From NCBI GenBank assembly GCA_963575645.1, contig OY754465.1, positions 46,402,401 to 46,466,400 on the forward strand: a DNA stretch of 64,000 nt, in the 5' to 3' direction. Source of the stretch: Xanthostigma xanthostigma (taxonomy: Eukaryota > Arthropoda > Insecta > Raphidioptera > Raphidiidae). The position numbers were made by a program, and so were the translations under genes. The notes under the pieces are model-generated. The model did no database searches. It had not been told where the DNA came from and saw nothing but the letters and a program-made list of their open reading frames with translations. This document shows positions 44,101-54,771 of the stretch, in pieces (the stretch's first letter is position 1; each line of letters begins with the position of its first letter).

Positions 44101-45018
44101 TGGGCCTATTGCTATCGCATTAATTCTGGACTAAACACTAATATGCATATAGAAAATATGCACCGAAGTATAAAATATATTTATCTAAACGGTAAAGTAA
44201 ACAAACGTCTCGATAAAGCTGTTCACGTTTTGATGAAGTTTGTACGAGACAAGCTTTTTAACCGACTGATAGTGTTAAATAAGGGAAAAGTTTCTGCTAA
44301 ACTGAAGGACTTGAGAGCGAGGCACAAAACAAGTATCAACCTGGATGTTAATTCTATTTCAAAGAATGAAGAAGGATGGATAGTGCTCTCGTCGTCCTCG
44401 CAAGAATTTTATAAAATAGAAGAAAGGCAAACAGATTGCGATTGCAAATTGGTTTGCGTTTACTGCGAAACATGTATTCACCGCTACTCATGCACCTGCT
44501 TAGACTCGTGCATAAAATGGAATATGTGTAAGCATATCCATTTACTTTGCAGATATTTGAAGGCACATGAAGATGTAAATACTGGCGATGACAACATACA
44601 ATACGACATTAGCATGGTCATTAACGATGATATTATGACGCGTAACCAAGAAGGATTGCAGATAGTTGAGGTATTATCAAAAACGAAAATAAAGTTGAAA
44701 GAAACTCAATTTTCTATCAAGAAAGAAAAAATAAAACAACAATTGATACAAACTATTGACAGCCTTACGTCCTCTGAAGAATTAGATATAGTCGAAAAAA
44801 TTATAGCTCCTCTTCAGCCTACTCTAACCGCTTTCAAAAATTCCAAAAGAACAGAAACCGGAACTGGAAACATAGACCAGAAGATACCACACAATAAAAA
44901 AATTGATAAACAAAGGCGTCTTTACAAAACTAAAAAAACATCAAAAAAACAAAGTCATCAGTTCTCAAAGCCAGATAGTCAAGAAGCAAATAAAGTTGCA
45001 TTTAATTTGTTAATATAG
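41164..45018 (+). CDS. MULE transposase with C2H2 fingers, DDE core and SWIM finger
   Basis: Five exons inferred from GT-AG sites with compatible phases: 41164-41263, 41323-41442, 41697-42864, 42930-43002, 43942-45018, giving about 845 residues without a stop. Exons 1-3 each begin with a C2H2 zinc finger (CDICKKYF..H..KFH; CNECNKTF..H..KFH; CDKCPKRF..H..YH). A FAR1/GCM-like DNA-binding region follows (CHRSGIYKGKG ... VKTHIGHSND). The catalytic DDE candidates are D381 in CVDETHGLN, D444 in FMSDMAQAF and E558 in HIENMHRS. The short exon 4 carries LFCTWHTDRAWRKNL, a family hallmark. A SWIM finger lies near residues 671-685 (CTC...CKH). A lysine-rich tail ends at TAG 45016-45018. The start ATG at 41164 gives a short first finger exon and is the best available choice. 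It would cut and reinsert the element in the nucleus. Confidence 0.9.
43003..43941 (+). other. Last intron of the MULE transposase gene
   Basis: Begins GTATGTTA and ends TTATTTAG. It contains the hAT element at 43068-43592. Its second part (43780-43880) has an inverted CTTCGGCTTCGGCC / GGCCGAAGC set typical of another miniature element. The insertions lie in an intron, so the transposase frame is spared. Confidence 0.7.
43068..43592. mobile_element. hAT-type MITE rich in CATCGATG
   Basis: Ends TAGGGATGAGCATCGATG and CATCGATGCTCATCCCTA are perfect inverted repeats of 18 bp. Flanks GATCGACG (43060-43067) and GATCGAAG (43593-43600) form an 8-bp duplication with one change. More than ten copies of ACATCGATG-like words cluster in the 150 bp next to each end, as subterminal transposase-binding repeats would. 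No gene. Confidence 0.85.
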
Positions 45019-45157
45019 ATAATTTGAAAAGAAACTGCATATTGAGCTTAATAATTATTTTATACCTATTATATAGTAAAAACCAAATCTATCTGCCCAC
45101 TTAATTTTAGTTACCTAGTAACTATTTTACATGTATCTTATCAAACATTTATATTCT

Positions 45158-45163
45158 AATAAA
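45158..45163 (+). terminator. Poly(A) signal of the MULE transposase gene
   Basis: AATAAA, 140 bases after the stop codon, and the first such signal downstream of it. Confidence 0.5.
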
Positions 45164-45897
45164 ATCATACATACAAACAACAAATTAGCTTTAATTATTT
45201 AAAAAAAAATCTTAATACATCCCTTACTATGATTTTTTTCTTAATTGCAATATTATTATCAATCTAGCATCTGCAGCCAAATTAAACTTTTACACCCTTC
45301 AGTAAGTAAATCACTATCCGCAGACTAGAGTTTTCATAAAATTTGTAAGTCCAGACCTGTTTGATCAATAAACATTTTAAAAATGTGTGCCCCATCATAA
45401 AAAAATTTTGGTAATGTTTCCACTGAACTTTTCATCATTAGAAAATTCGGTTGGGGAATCAGTCATATATTTTCATTTTATGTTAAATTGGTGAGCAAAT
45501 TTTGATTACATATAAAAAAAAAATTTTTGAAAAATTATTTTTAAAAATTTTGTAAAAATATTTTTGATAAATTATTTCCAAAAATTAAAAAAAAAATATT
45601 TTTAAAATTTTATTATTCATCAAAACTAATTTTAAAGTGACAAATATTTTTATTCTTTAAATTTTTCCTCTAAAATGCATTTGAAGCCTACTTCTCTCTT
45701 CAAAAAATACAATTTTTTTTAAAATAACGCCCCTAAGGTGATGAAAAGAAAAAATACGCAGGTAGGTAATTGAAAGTTATTTAAACCCAGCTGATAGTTA
45801 TGTTAGTAAACAAAGCAACACAAATTACATGTTACGGGCATGCGCAAGTCTGGAGGGCAAAAAAATTATACAGTCGCTAGACGCTTGTCCGGAACAT

Positions 45898-47146
45898 AAC
45901 CTTAATAACATAACCTTAATTTATGAAATGGTATTTAAGCTTCTTAGGGGTTAATTTTTGATAAAAAAGTAGTTTATGTCCTTCCCTAAAGTTTAAACTA
46001 TCTCCATTTTAAATTTTGTCACAATCGGCCCAGCGATCTGGCCGTGAATGCGTAACTTCATACGATATTACAATCCCCACTTTATCCTCATATGTTCTTC
46101 CCCAGGCTTTAAACTCTCTCTCTGTATTAAATTTCCAGAGATTTTGTCATGAAAGCGTAACAGACATACAGACAGAGTTACTTTCGCATTTTTTATGTTA
46201 GTATGGATTACAGAATTCGTGAATACTAAATGGTAAATTGTACAGGATTATAAGAGATACGTTACAAAATGGAAAAAACGTGTGAGCCTCCCCACATAAG
46301 TTCAAGGGGCAATAGAAATTTCTTTAGACTTACGAACTCGTTTTTATTGACGCAATATCCATTTTGCGTTATCAACGTTTCTCTTCTTTTTCCCGCCATT
46401 GAATTATTTTAACTCAGATTGACATTTTTCTGAATGAAAACTAACTTTTCTTTGCTTTTACTCGACAATATAAACCGCTAACAAAACTATTCACTCCACG
46501 ATATTGCAATGAATACCTAGTCGCGGTCATAAAATAGGTACGACGCGGTGAGAAAATCTGACGGTGAGTTCTTCGTCCATTACTATACACTTATTCGTCG
46601 CGTTCGGATTGTCACCGATCTTCTGGTTCTCTTATCTCATACCCTCAGTGAATGCACAAGCTTAACTGAACGTCAAGAACGTACGATCTGAATGTCATTC
46701 GTGATTGTCTTTTGTCTCTTCGATTAAAATACGTTTTTTTAAAGATCTTTGTAGACTGTATACGTAGTGTCTTAAAGAAATCATGACGCACAGGATATAT
46801 ATTATGGTGTTTTTTGCACGTACCCTCTATAAATAGCTGCTTTTCACTTCGTATTTAGCTTGTTTTGAACATGTTTGACAGTTCGATTGTGAAACACACT
46901 TTACTTCTATTAGTTTGCTTATGAAAATTACTGTTAAATCGGGTAGACGCACACTTTCCGTACCCAAAGGATCTAAACGGTATTACATTGTTGTCCGTCC
47001 GTCTGTCAGTGGCTACCAATGTCTGATCGAAATGAGATATCGATTTGAAATTCACACATAATATAGAAATTCTTGGCCTGAGGACGAGAATCATGTTTAA
47101 AATGTTAAGAATGCTATTCTAAAGAATGTTTCCTTAATTTAAAAGG
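45898..47146. other. Intron DNA with RTE-type tail
   Basis: Bases 45950-46205 (..AACTATCTCCATTTTAAATT, TCACAATCGGCCCAGCGATC, GAAAGCGTAACAGACATACA, TTTCGCATTTTTTATGTTAG) match the pattern of widespread insect LINE or SINE 3' tails. The rest is unassigned. Confidence 0.45.
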
Positions 47147-48139
47147 TTGCAAAAAAAATTTCTACCTAGACATTGTTTAGAGCTCGTTAATTTTATTGCT
47201 ACATCCGGTGTACCTCAGGGTTCAAATTTAGGTCCATTGCTGTTTACAATGTTTATAAATGACATAACTGGTGTGGTGAACAATTCCCATTGTCTTTTAT
47301 ACGCGGATGATGCTAAATTTTTTCGCCATATTAATGCAATAGAGGATTGTGATATGCTCCAGGGAGATTTAAATAATATACATGTGTGGTGTCAGAATAA
47401 TAAGCTGTCACTAAACTGTGCTAAATGCAAAATCGTGACATTTACTCGTAAGGTTAACATTATCGATGGTGATTACATAATTAACGGCATTTCGCTAAGC
47501 AGAAGTAAATCTATTAAAGATTTAGGAATAATTTTTGATGACAAATTAACTTTTCACATGCACATAGACGGTATAGTGAATCAGTCGTATAGAATGCTTG
47601 GTATGATTATGAGATTTTCCAATGAATTTAAAACTAATAAACTAAAAGTAATGTTTGCGTTATATTATAGTTTTGTTAGAAGTAAATTAGAATATGCGTC
47701 AATAGTTTGGAGTCCATATCACCATAATTATATCAAACGTATTGAAGTGATACAAAGCAAGTTTCTGCGATATGTTTTTTTTAGTGTTTTCCATATTTAT
47801 CCGACAATGATGCCATATAAAGATTTAGTTAAAATGTTTGATGTGGACACATTGGAAAATAGACGTAATCATGCTGTAATACTTCTCTTTTATAAACTTG
47901 TTCATAATATGGTCAATGACAATTATATATTAAGTAAAATTAATTTTAAAGTTTCAAATGTACCAACTAGGCCAAAACATCAGCTTTTGTCACGTCCTCA
48001 AGCTTCAACACAACATTTTGACAATTCAGCATTGTGTAGGATGGTGACATTAGTGAATAGTCTGCAAGCTAACCAACCATTTTTAGACTTTTTCCAGATT
48101 AGTTATAAGGCTTTAAGAAAATTAATAAGGTCATGAACT
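47147..48139 (+). CDS. LINE reverse transcriptase, 5'-truncated (jockey/CR1-like)
   Basis: An open frame of about 329 codons. Visible motifs: SGVPQGSNLGPLLF near residue 20, the catalytic YADD near residue 52, then NNKLSLNCAKCKIVTFTRK, LGIIFDDKLTFHMHI, and KLEYASIVWSPYH. These are reverse-transcriptase blocks 4-7 plus thumb of CR1/jockey-group LINEs. The endonuclease and the first RT blocks are missing, as expected of 5'-truncated insertion. The frame is uninterrupted to its natural end (stop 48137-48139), so the copy is recent. It is followed by AATAAA at 48256 and an ATT-repeat tail (48263-48285). The first codon shown is not a true start. The protein would copy LINE RNA at a DNA nick. Confidence 0.85.
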
Positions 48140-48262
48140 TATGATTTAGATATTGGTAATATTTTTATAACGTGTTTTTCTTTTCTTTTTGTTTTAACAT
48201 GTATTCATTTTCTGTAATTGTAATTTCCCTGTTATTGGAGTTACATCTGTTGGGAAATAAAT

Positions 48263-48285
48263 ATTTATTATTATTATTATTATTA
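48263..48285 (+). repeat. ATT microsatellite tail of the LINE
   Basis: About seven ATT units directly after the LINE 3' UTR. Short simple-repeat tails mark the 3' ends of many CR1/jockey copies. Confidence 0.8.
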
Positions 48286-50060
48286 ACTTACATGCCTGTA
48301 TTTTTAATTTTTTTTACATCATTAGTGAGTTGTAGGTCACTATACATTATTTTAAATTTAGAGCTCTTGAATCTTTCGTAAAACTTTTGATTTTCTGCTA
48401 TACGGTGGAAGTACGGGTTACATATGGTGGAAGTGTGGGTCAAACCAGTCCACAAAGCTAAATGACGTCAATAATTGTATGTGATTTAAGGGCCAATTAA
48501 AAGTTAGTTTAATGTTCTCTTTTTAAATTTAGGTCTATTCATTTTTTCGTCAAAATTTAGGATTAACTTCTATACTGGGTGAAAATAATTAATATAAACA
48601 AAAAGTGATTTTTTTTTTATTAACACTCAGCTATTACTCAATAGATGAATTTTTAAGCATCTAAATATGTTTCATGTATTTAAATTGTAGGTGCTGAAGT
48701 GTTTAGCAATTAAATGGGAAACAAATGGCATCAATTAGAAAATTTTCCACCTAACGTTTCTTTTATCGTATTTGTCATATATTGACGTCAGTTTTGGCGT
48801 CCGTCAAGAAATTCTATTCTTATATCACATAGTCTCCAGACTATCTCAATATCTTAATCCATTTCTAAAAGTGAATCGAAACACAAAAGATATTTTCCAA
48901 AAATAATTGATAGGTGAACTGCCATATTATTATAACGACACAGCGGCCTGTGGTTCTTACACTGTGTCTACTACTTCTACGTATCTATTACTTACATTCA
49001 ACTAACTGTCTAATATTATATTTTCCAAAAATAAATCATTAATTCCAGCTTAGTTTTTAAAGTAAATATAATCTCAGAATATTTTATTAATCGGTCATCA
49101 ATATCACTGATATAATTGAGTATCTAAAATTTCAAAACAGACATTTTTCACACAGAATAGATATAATTATTTAAAAAGAAATATAATTATAATTCCATTT
49201 TACGATTGAATTTTAAATAGAAAGGAGTCTTCTGAAACAATATTCTAGATGAACGATAAATATTTCTTTGAAACGCTCAGTTTATTAAATGAATTGAAGC
49301 GAACATTTACATATAATGAATTAAGATAGAGATAAAAATTAAGAAGATTAAAATACACTTAAAGCGAAAACTCATTTCCGACTTTGTAATTAAATAATTC
49401 AGTGATACTGAATAAAGTCAAAATTAAAGTACGAAGATGAATAGAAAACGAAATAACCGCATATACAAGATATCCCATTTTAAACGGACCCTTCTTATAT
49501 CTCAGAATTTTGCAGGTTGAGACAAAAAGTTCTGAATAAAAGTCGATTAATATCGAAGGAGCAATGTAGTGCCGGAACGCAACATGTCACAGGTGGCTCC
49601 ACAATTGAGATAGCAACCATAACGTTTGTTTTTTTTTTAAACCCACATTTTTTATTGGCTCACTAGAGAGGAGAGGAAATACTAGTATTAACGTTCAGAC
49701 CATTTAAAAAAAAATTCAAATATTTTATTTTCCAAATTTCATAGTAAGATATTCGTAATTTAAAATATAACATGAGGCGACGGTCTTTTGACATGTCCTT
49801 GTGTGCTGGGGACGCTAAACTTATTCAAACGCACTGGTTTTTTCGCGTTCGGGACCTGACAACAATAGTTAATATTTTGATTTTATCACTATAAGTTCTG
49901 TTTGGTAGTGCAGGTATTTTAATTATTAGAAACATAGTGGCACAAACTTTTTGCAATTCATATTAATATTTTGTTTAATATCGAAGGTATGTTTTTCACG
50001 TCTATCGTTCTCATGTCGCTAAGATACGGTTAATGTTCCCAAACAACATCCTTTGGATAC
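48286..50060. other. Non-coding intron DNA
   Basis: No gene. At 48402-48440 lies the G-rich motif ACGGTGGAAGTACGGGTTAC and ATGGTGGAAGTGTGGG, also found near 29890, 2450 (inverted) and 59100. Otherwise AT-rich and unassigned. Confidence 0.4.
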
Positions 50061-50062
50061 TA

Positions 50063-51136
50063 GGGTAAAAGCCGGATAGTTGCCTCAGTGGGATACATGC
50101 CTTGGTTTTGATTACACTATGTTAGAGATCTTGATGGGGTTTGCGCTTTACTATACTTAGAAGTGCCCCTCCCGTAGGCCTCAGTGCCATGTATGACATC
50201 GGAGTAGACGCATGCGTTTTGTCCGTGTGAGCAAACATCTTCCGCGACGAACCTTTGACAGGCGTCGAAATTATATTGGCAAGTAATTTCTATTAAATAT
50301 TTTTATTATTGATTGCGGTTTCAGTCAACTTTTTGTTTCTTTGCATGCATCAGAGTTTAAATAACACTGTTTATTACGTTTTATTGTTGAATAGTTTTTA
50401 TTTATTTCGTAAATAAGAAAGGCAAGTATCCGTATCACAAAGGATAGTCGCCCTATTGACTTTTTTAAGGAAGAGAAGAATAGAAATTTACAGTTCTGAC
50501 AGTGAAATTAAAGAAAATGTTATAAGTTCAAAAACGTCTAAAGGAAAAGCCACCAAGGGACTACCAATCAAAAGTAAAAAGGACGAAAAATCGACTAGAG
50601 ACACTGAAAAGATAGTATTAAAAGAAAAACGCTAATTCAAAAATATAAAATACGAATAAAAAAGTTTCAATTGATGATTATTGCGCAGAATGTTTTGAGA
50701 ATTACAATTTTAAAAATTTGAAATCAGATTGGATTCAATGTGAGATGAGTCAAATGTGGTTGCATGAAACTTGTACAACATTCAAAAATCATTGCATGAA
50801 ATGTGGAAAGTTGAAAACCCTGACATCGGACTTCGGATGCTATTTTTGTTGTATTTTTAGTACATAATAAAGGATCTCAGTAAATAATAAAGACTGATTA
50901 CTTAAATTGAAGCATTTTTAATACTATCCGCCACAGTAGGCAACTATCCCTTTTTTGAGAGGTCAAATAAAACAGAATTTACTCAAAACCATTATTAATT
51001 ATGTTTTCAAAAATAGGCTACTATGAATGATCAAAGACCTATGTTTTGATATACGTGTTGCATTATTCTTAATAAGTACATATTTTTTAATAATAGAGCT
51101 TCTTTGAAAAGTGGGGCAACTATCCGGCTTTTACCC
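50063..51136 (+). mobile_element. pogo-like (Tc1/mariner group) element, degenerate
   Basis: TIRs GGGTAAAAGCCGGATAGTTG with continuing CC, and the complement at the right end (GGCAACTATCCGGCTTTTACCC). Both are bordered by TA (50061-50062 and 51137-51138). Length about 1.07 kb. It retains the C-terminal end of a transposase, listed separately, but not the catalytic core, so it is an internally deleted copy. Confidence 0.75.
50466..50868 (+). pseudogene. Remnant of pogo-type transposase C-terminus
   Basis: Reads RRIEIYSSDSEIKE, then a lysine-rich stretch and a stop, a frame change, and then DDYCAECFENYNFKNLKSDW followed by IQCEMSQMWLHETC. The Cys/His pattern (C..C, then W.QC, W.H..C) is the small zinc-binding tail of pogo/Tigger-type transposases (family knowledge). 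At least one Cys has changed to Ser, and a frameshift plus stops break the frame. Confidence 0.55.
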
Positions 51137-51138
51137 TA

Positions 51139-51548
51139 TATTTCAGTCTTATATATTATATACCCAACAACTCAACATTAATATTTTTTTCCATGAAAAT
51201 GATATAAAGAATTGGTGGACTGCAAAAATTGCCGATTGAATATTGCAAAATAAAAAGTCATACCTTTTGTAAAAAAATATGTCTGTGCTGAAAAATATAA
51301 TAGGTTTTTTTTTTATATGAAAACCTATAGGTATATATAATATTTCAAGTTTAGAGTTATTCGTTAAATCTTTTACTGTTCAGTCGAGCTCACAAATGTT
51401 CTATCTTTTCATATAAGAATACATACCTATATGTAGTTGATTGATTTCCGATCGTATAGAGTTTATATATGAATGTGCGATCCAATGATATTAAAATATC
51501 AAGGAGTACTATTAAATACTAATGTATTTTGTATACAGCGAATGGTAC
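51139..51548. other. Non-coding intron DNA
   Basis: No gene or repeat was delimited. Confidence 0.4.
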
Positions 51549-51551
51549 TTA

Positions 51552-51965
51552 AGGCCGCTGCACACGAAGCTGGATTTGCCTCTAGATTTCTAGCGCTGGT
51601 TTTCTTGATTGGTTTTGATGTACACGAGACGTCTTCTCAAGCGTGTATTATGTATCTGGTGTGCGCAGTGACGGTTTAAATATAAACACAGAACTGCGCA
51701 CGGAGCAAAACGTGTGTTGTCTGAGCAGAATGGCGCCATGTTGGTCTGTGGGCTTTTGTTCATGTCGCCCACGTGACAAGGTACTGTTTCCTGATTAGTT
51801 CTTGCTCAGAGCAATCAGAGGACCTAGCAAGTAAAAATTAGCCCCTGTTCAAATTTAAAAATCTATCTTTTGAGCTAGCAGGGGAGCCCGCAGAGACGTC
51901 ATTTCCATCTTCCTGCCGGCTATCAGAAGTCCTAGCTATGTTTCCAGCGTCGTGTGCAGCGGCCA
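51552..51965. mobile_element. Harbinger-type MITE, copy B
   Basis: TIRs AGGCCGCTGCACACGAAGCTGG and the near-complement CAGCGTCGTGTGCAGCGGCCA, with duplication TTA on both sides (51549-51551 and 51966-51968). Length 414 bp. It matches copy A throughout with moderate divergence. Confidence 0.85.
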
Positions 51966-51968
51966 TTA

Positions 51969-52140
51969 CGAAAAGAATAGTTTATAATTTGAAGAAACGA
52001 TAATAGTCGTGTTGTTGCTTGTATGTTATCTCAATAATGTTTGGCAAAGAAAGAGAGGCAGTTGTATCAAGCTCTCCCTAAAAATGCAAACGAGCACATA
52101 GAACAATCTTTACAGCGTAAGCTTCCATAAGTGATCATGG
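51969..52140. other. Short spacer
   Basis: Nothing recognised between the Harbinger and hAT elements. Confidence 0.3.
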
Positions 52141-52148
52141 GTCTAGAG

Positions 52149-52673
52149 CAGTGATTCCCAAAGTGGTCTATATCGACCCCCAGGGGTCGACGACAACTTG
52201 CAAGGGGTCCATGTCAGCGAGAAAAAAACTTGGGGGTCCATGAAATGAGAATGGGGGTCAACGATAGTGAATCTCCTAACAAAAAAAGAAACAAACTGAA
52301 CATCGTTAAGAGATTTAAGATTAAATCAAACTAAATTAATGCCAAATGAAAATGTATTATTAAGGCATCAGGTTCATCCCTCCCACTAAAAGCATTTATT
52401 TTTTGCTTAGTTATTTTATGTAACAGAAAGTAAATTTTAATTTGATTCGTTTAATTTGAATCTAATAAATAAATGTATAAAACTAAACATTTCACACTAC
52501 ATTTCACTACCGTTATAAAAAATCGTTCAAAATGAGTAGCACTGTACCGGTTGTCAAAAATGCATTTGAAATTATTGAATTTGCAAAAAATCAATATCAG
52601 ATAAGCAGAGGGTCTACCCAAAACCGAAAAACATGGTAAGTGGTCTACGAGACAAAAAAGTTTGGAGACCTCT
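52149..52673. mobile_element. hAT-type non-autonomous element, family Z, copy 2
   Basis: Same family as 30643-31191: starts CAGTGATTCCCAAAGTGGTC and ends GGAGACCTCTG. The perfect 8-bp duplication GTCTAGAG flanks it (52141-52148 and 52674-52681). Length 525 bp, no transposase. Confidence 0.9.
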
Positions 52674-52681
52674 GGTCTAGA

Positions 52682-53553
52682 GCCTCCTCCCAAAGTCGTT
52701 TTGTCTCTAATGAACATAGTCACCTATAATAGGCACTATTGAAATTTGACGTATTTATCGGATTGGAAGAAAAGGGAAATCCAATGACTATGCCATGGTG
52801 AAGCATTCTAGGAAGTCGACTTCTAGAAAAAATTTTAAAGATCTTACTGCGGGAATTGATTTGTTAATAAATTGAATTCTAAGCGTACCCTGTCCCTATG
52901 GCAAGAAAAAAATGTTAATTTGGACGAAAAAAGGTACATGCGCGCTACGTTTTAGTTAAATGACTACGGAGTATGAGTATTCTAAGTCTACATTGGAATG
53001 CATTATTATTTTATTTTCCAGTTTTTCATTATTGTGGCGTTCGTACTTGCTTCTTAACATTTTTAGTTCAATGCTCACCACTTCAATAGATGTAATTTAG
53101 AAATATAGCAGTTTTATTTCAGTATCTGTAGCGTATATCATTTTTAAAATGACATTTTTAGGACAGTATCGTACTGAACGTTGCATTTTATTATAACTTT
53201 ATTGTACAAAAATAAAACGAGTAATACTTTGTTCAAATGTTATTGTAAAATAATTCCTTAGAAGTCATATGGTTTTATATTGCTTCCAATCGTTGAAGTA
53301 AACCCTCTATTGGTAACTGAGTTAAATAATTTCATTAGATTATTTTTTTGAAAAATTTCATTCTTCAGTTTGTCTTGAAATGTAGGTAATATAACTGAAA
53401 ATATTTTCCACTTGTACAGTAGGTCGAACTTCTTAAATTGTATTTGAAACATTTTTAAGTAAAATTTCTTTTGACACGGTAGGGTAAAATTGCTTCATGA
53501 TATTGAAAATGTAGCGAACGTGTCGCAATGCACTCATAACATATGACATATTA
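52682..53553. other. Non-coding intron DNA
   Basis: No gene or delimited repeat was seen. Confidence 0.4.
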
Positions 53554-53785
53554 TACAGGGTGATTCAGGAGGCAATGTCAATATTTTAAGTACGTATTCG
53601 GGGACCCAAAATAAACATAAAAGTCCCTATAAACATGGGTCCTGTTCTTAACCGGTACAAAGATACAGGGGTAAACAAAATGTTTAAATTAAAATTTTTA
53701 TTAAATTATTTATAATAGGTAGGCAAGGTGTTATAGATTTCAAAAATGCCATCGTTTACTTCTAAAGTGAGCTATCTGATGAATA

Positions 53786-53897
53786 CTTCAATAAATAAAA
53801 TTATCGACCAATTTTTCAGACAATATATTGTCTGAAAAATTGGTCGATAATTTTATTTATTGAAGAGTTCTAATCAGACGTTAATCAAAGATTTGAA
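53786..53897. mobile_element. Hairpin retroposon-like element, copy 2 (13-bp TSD)
   Basis: A 112-bp element: a perfect palindrome with 40-bp arms (CTTCAATAAATAAAATTATC then GACCAATTTTTCAGACAATA, and its complement). The asymmetric tail TTCTAATCAGACGTTAATCAAAG then ATTTGAA follows. The perfect 13-bp duplication TATCTGATGAATA flanks it (53773-53785 and 53898-53910). The middle part of copy 1, including the hammerhead-like motif, is absent. It is younger than the mariner element it interrupts. Confidence 0.85.
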
Positions 53898-53929
53898 TAT
53901 CTGATGAATAGCTCGGTCTATATATTATA

Positions 53930-54067
53930 TGGATGCGGGTGTTTGTCTTATAATTGCTGCTGCATTTATTATTCGATCGAGTAATGCATCTCTAGTGTTT
54001 AATTTACTTGAATATACTAATGATCCAAACCAACCCCAAAGACAATAATTCAGGCGACCCGAGTTAT
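53930..54067 (-). pseudogene. Mariner-type transposase C-terminal fragment
   Basis: On the - strand it reads NSGRLNYCLWGWFGSLVYSS, then RDALLDRIINAAAIIRQTPA. It resembles the PDLNP.DF.LWG..K..VY.....L..RI..A...I segment around the last catalytic residue of mariner-like transposases (family knowledge). The catalytic region is degraded (PD.NP replaced by SGRLN). Confidence 0.55.
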
Positions 54068-54285
54068 TCATCAGGAGCTGACTTGCGTTTAGAAAGTAAA
54101 CGGTGGAATTTTTGAAAACTACAAACCTAGCTTACCTGTTATAAATAATTTTATAAAAATTTTGATTTGAATATTTTGCTTACCCCATTATCACCGTAAC
54201 AGTTTTATGTTTATTTTGAGTCCCCGAATACGTACCTAAAATATTGACATTTCCTCTTGAAGAACTCTGTATAACATTAACTAAG

Positions 54286-54370
54286 GTGGCGGCGAGATAG
54301 AAGGGTTGTCTTGTAACCTAAAGGACGTAGATTCGATCCCGGCGATTGTTTTGTTTTACAGTTATAACAG
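54286..54370 (+). repeat. tRNA-like SINE head (weak)
   Basis: GGTGGCGGCGAGATAGAAGG is followed about 40 bases later by TAGATTCGATCCCGGCG, which resembles A and B boxes of a tRNA promoter. No body or tail could be delimited. Confidence 0.3.
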
Positions 54371-54433
54371 TTTTACTTCTGTAGTGTGCAGTGAAAATTA
54401 CACAATCTCTTTTTATCGTAAGTTTTGTCATTT

Positions 54434-54771
54434 TGTAACGATGCCGGCCCTATGCAGTGACATAATTTAATTTCATTCTTTAGTTAAGTGCCCGGCATCC
54501 TTACTTTCAATTTTAAAATTATCATTTTGTAAAAATATTTTAAAACAGTTTAATAGGTATTAGCAATCAATAAAGAAACATCTTTTAATATAAAATTCTG
54601 ACCACCAGTCGCCAGAATTATTATAAATGTTATAATAAATAATTTGGTTCTAATATTAATTTTTATCAGTTAATAATACTGTACTAAAAATAATAAAATA
54701 AACAAACAAAAAATTCAACTGCGTTACATTGGTTGCAGAGCACTGCACAGGGCCGGCATCGTTACAATTAT
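54434..54771. mobile_element. Probable MITE with TTGTAACGATGCCGGCCCT ends
   Basis: TTGTAACGATGCCGGCCCTA continuing TGCAGTG near 54434 and its complement CACTGCACAGGGCCGGCATCG near 54745-54771 are inverted repeats of about 27 bp. About 285 bp of AT-rich DNA lies between. No TSD was identified. Confidence 0.6.

Larger units (their letters stand above)
40957..45897 (+). mobile_element. Apparently complete MULE (Mutator-like) transposon
   Basis: The element proper is 40966-45888 (4.92 kb) and is flanked by the perfect 9-bp duplication CCGGAACAT (40957-40965 and 45889-45897). It begins ACAAGCGTCTAGCGAGTGTA and ends with the complement (CGCTAGACGCTTGT). The TIRs of about 60-70 bp extend inward to GTAAC at about 41028 and 45833. 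Between them lies one + strand gene for a MULE transposase in five exons with intact frames. A 9-bp TSD, TIRs and a MULE-type DDE plus SWIM finger agree. The element could be active, apart from a hAT insertion in its last intron. Confidence 0.9.
53556..54269 (-). mobile_element. Mariner-like element, internally deleted
   Basis: Ends CAGGGTGATTCAGGAGG and the complement of CAGAGTTCTTCAAGAGG, continuing through AATGTCAATATTTTA and GTACGTATTCGGGGAC. These form TIRs of about 70 bp, bordered by TA (53554-53555 and 54270-54271). It contains a decayed transposase fragment and the hairpin insertion at 53786-53897. Confidence 0.75.

Noticed and set aside
47147..48139. Host reverse-transcriptase-related gene
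   Set aside because: The truncation before the RT core, the ATT tail and the jockey/CR1 motifs are those of a LINE copy.
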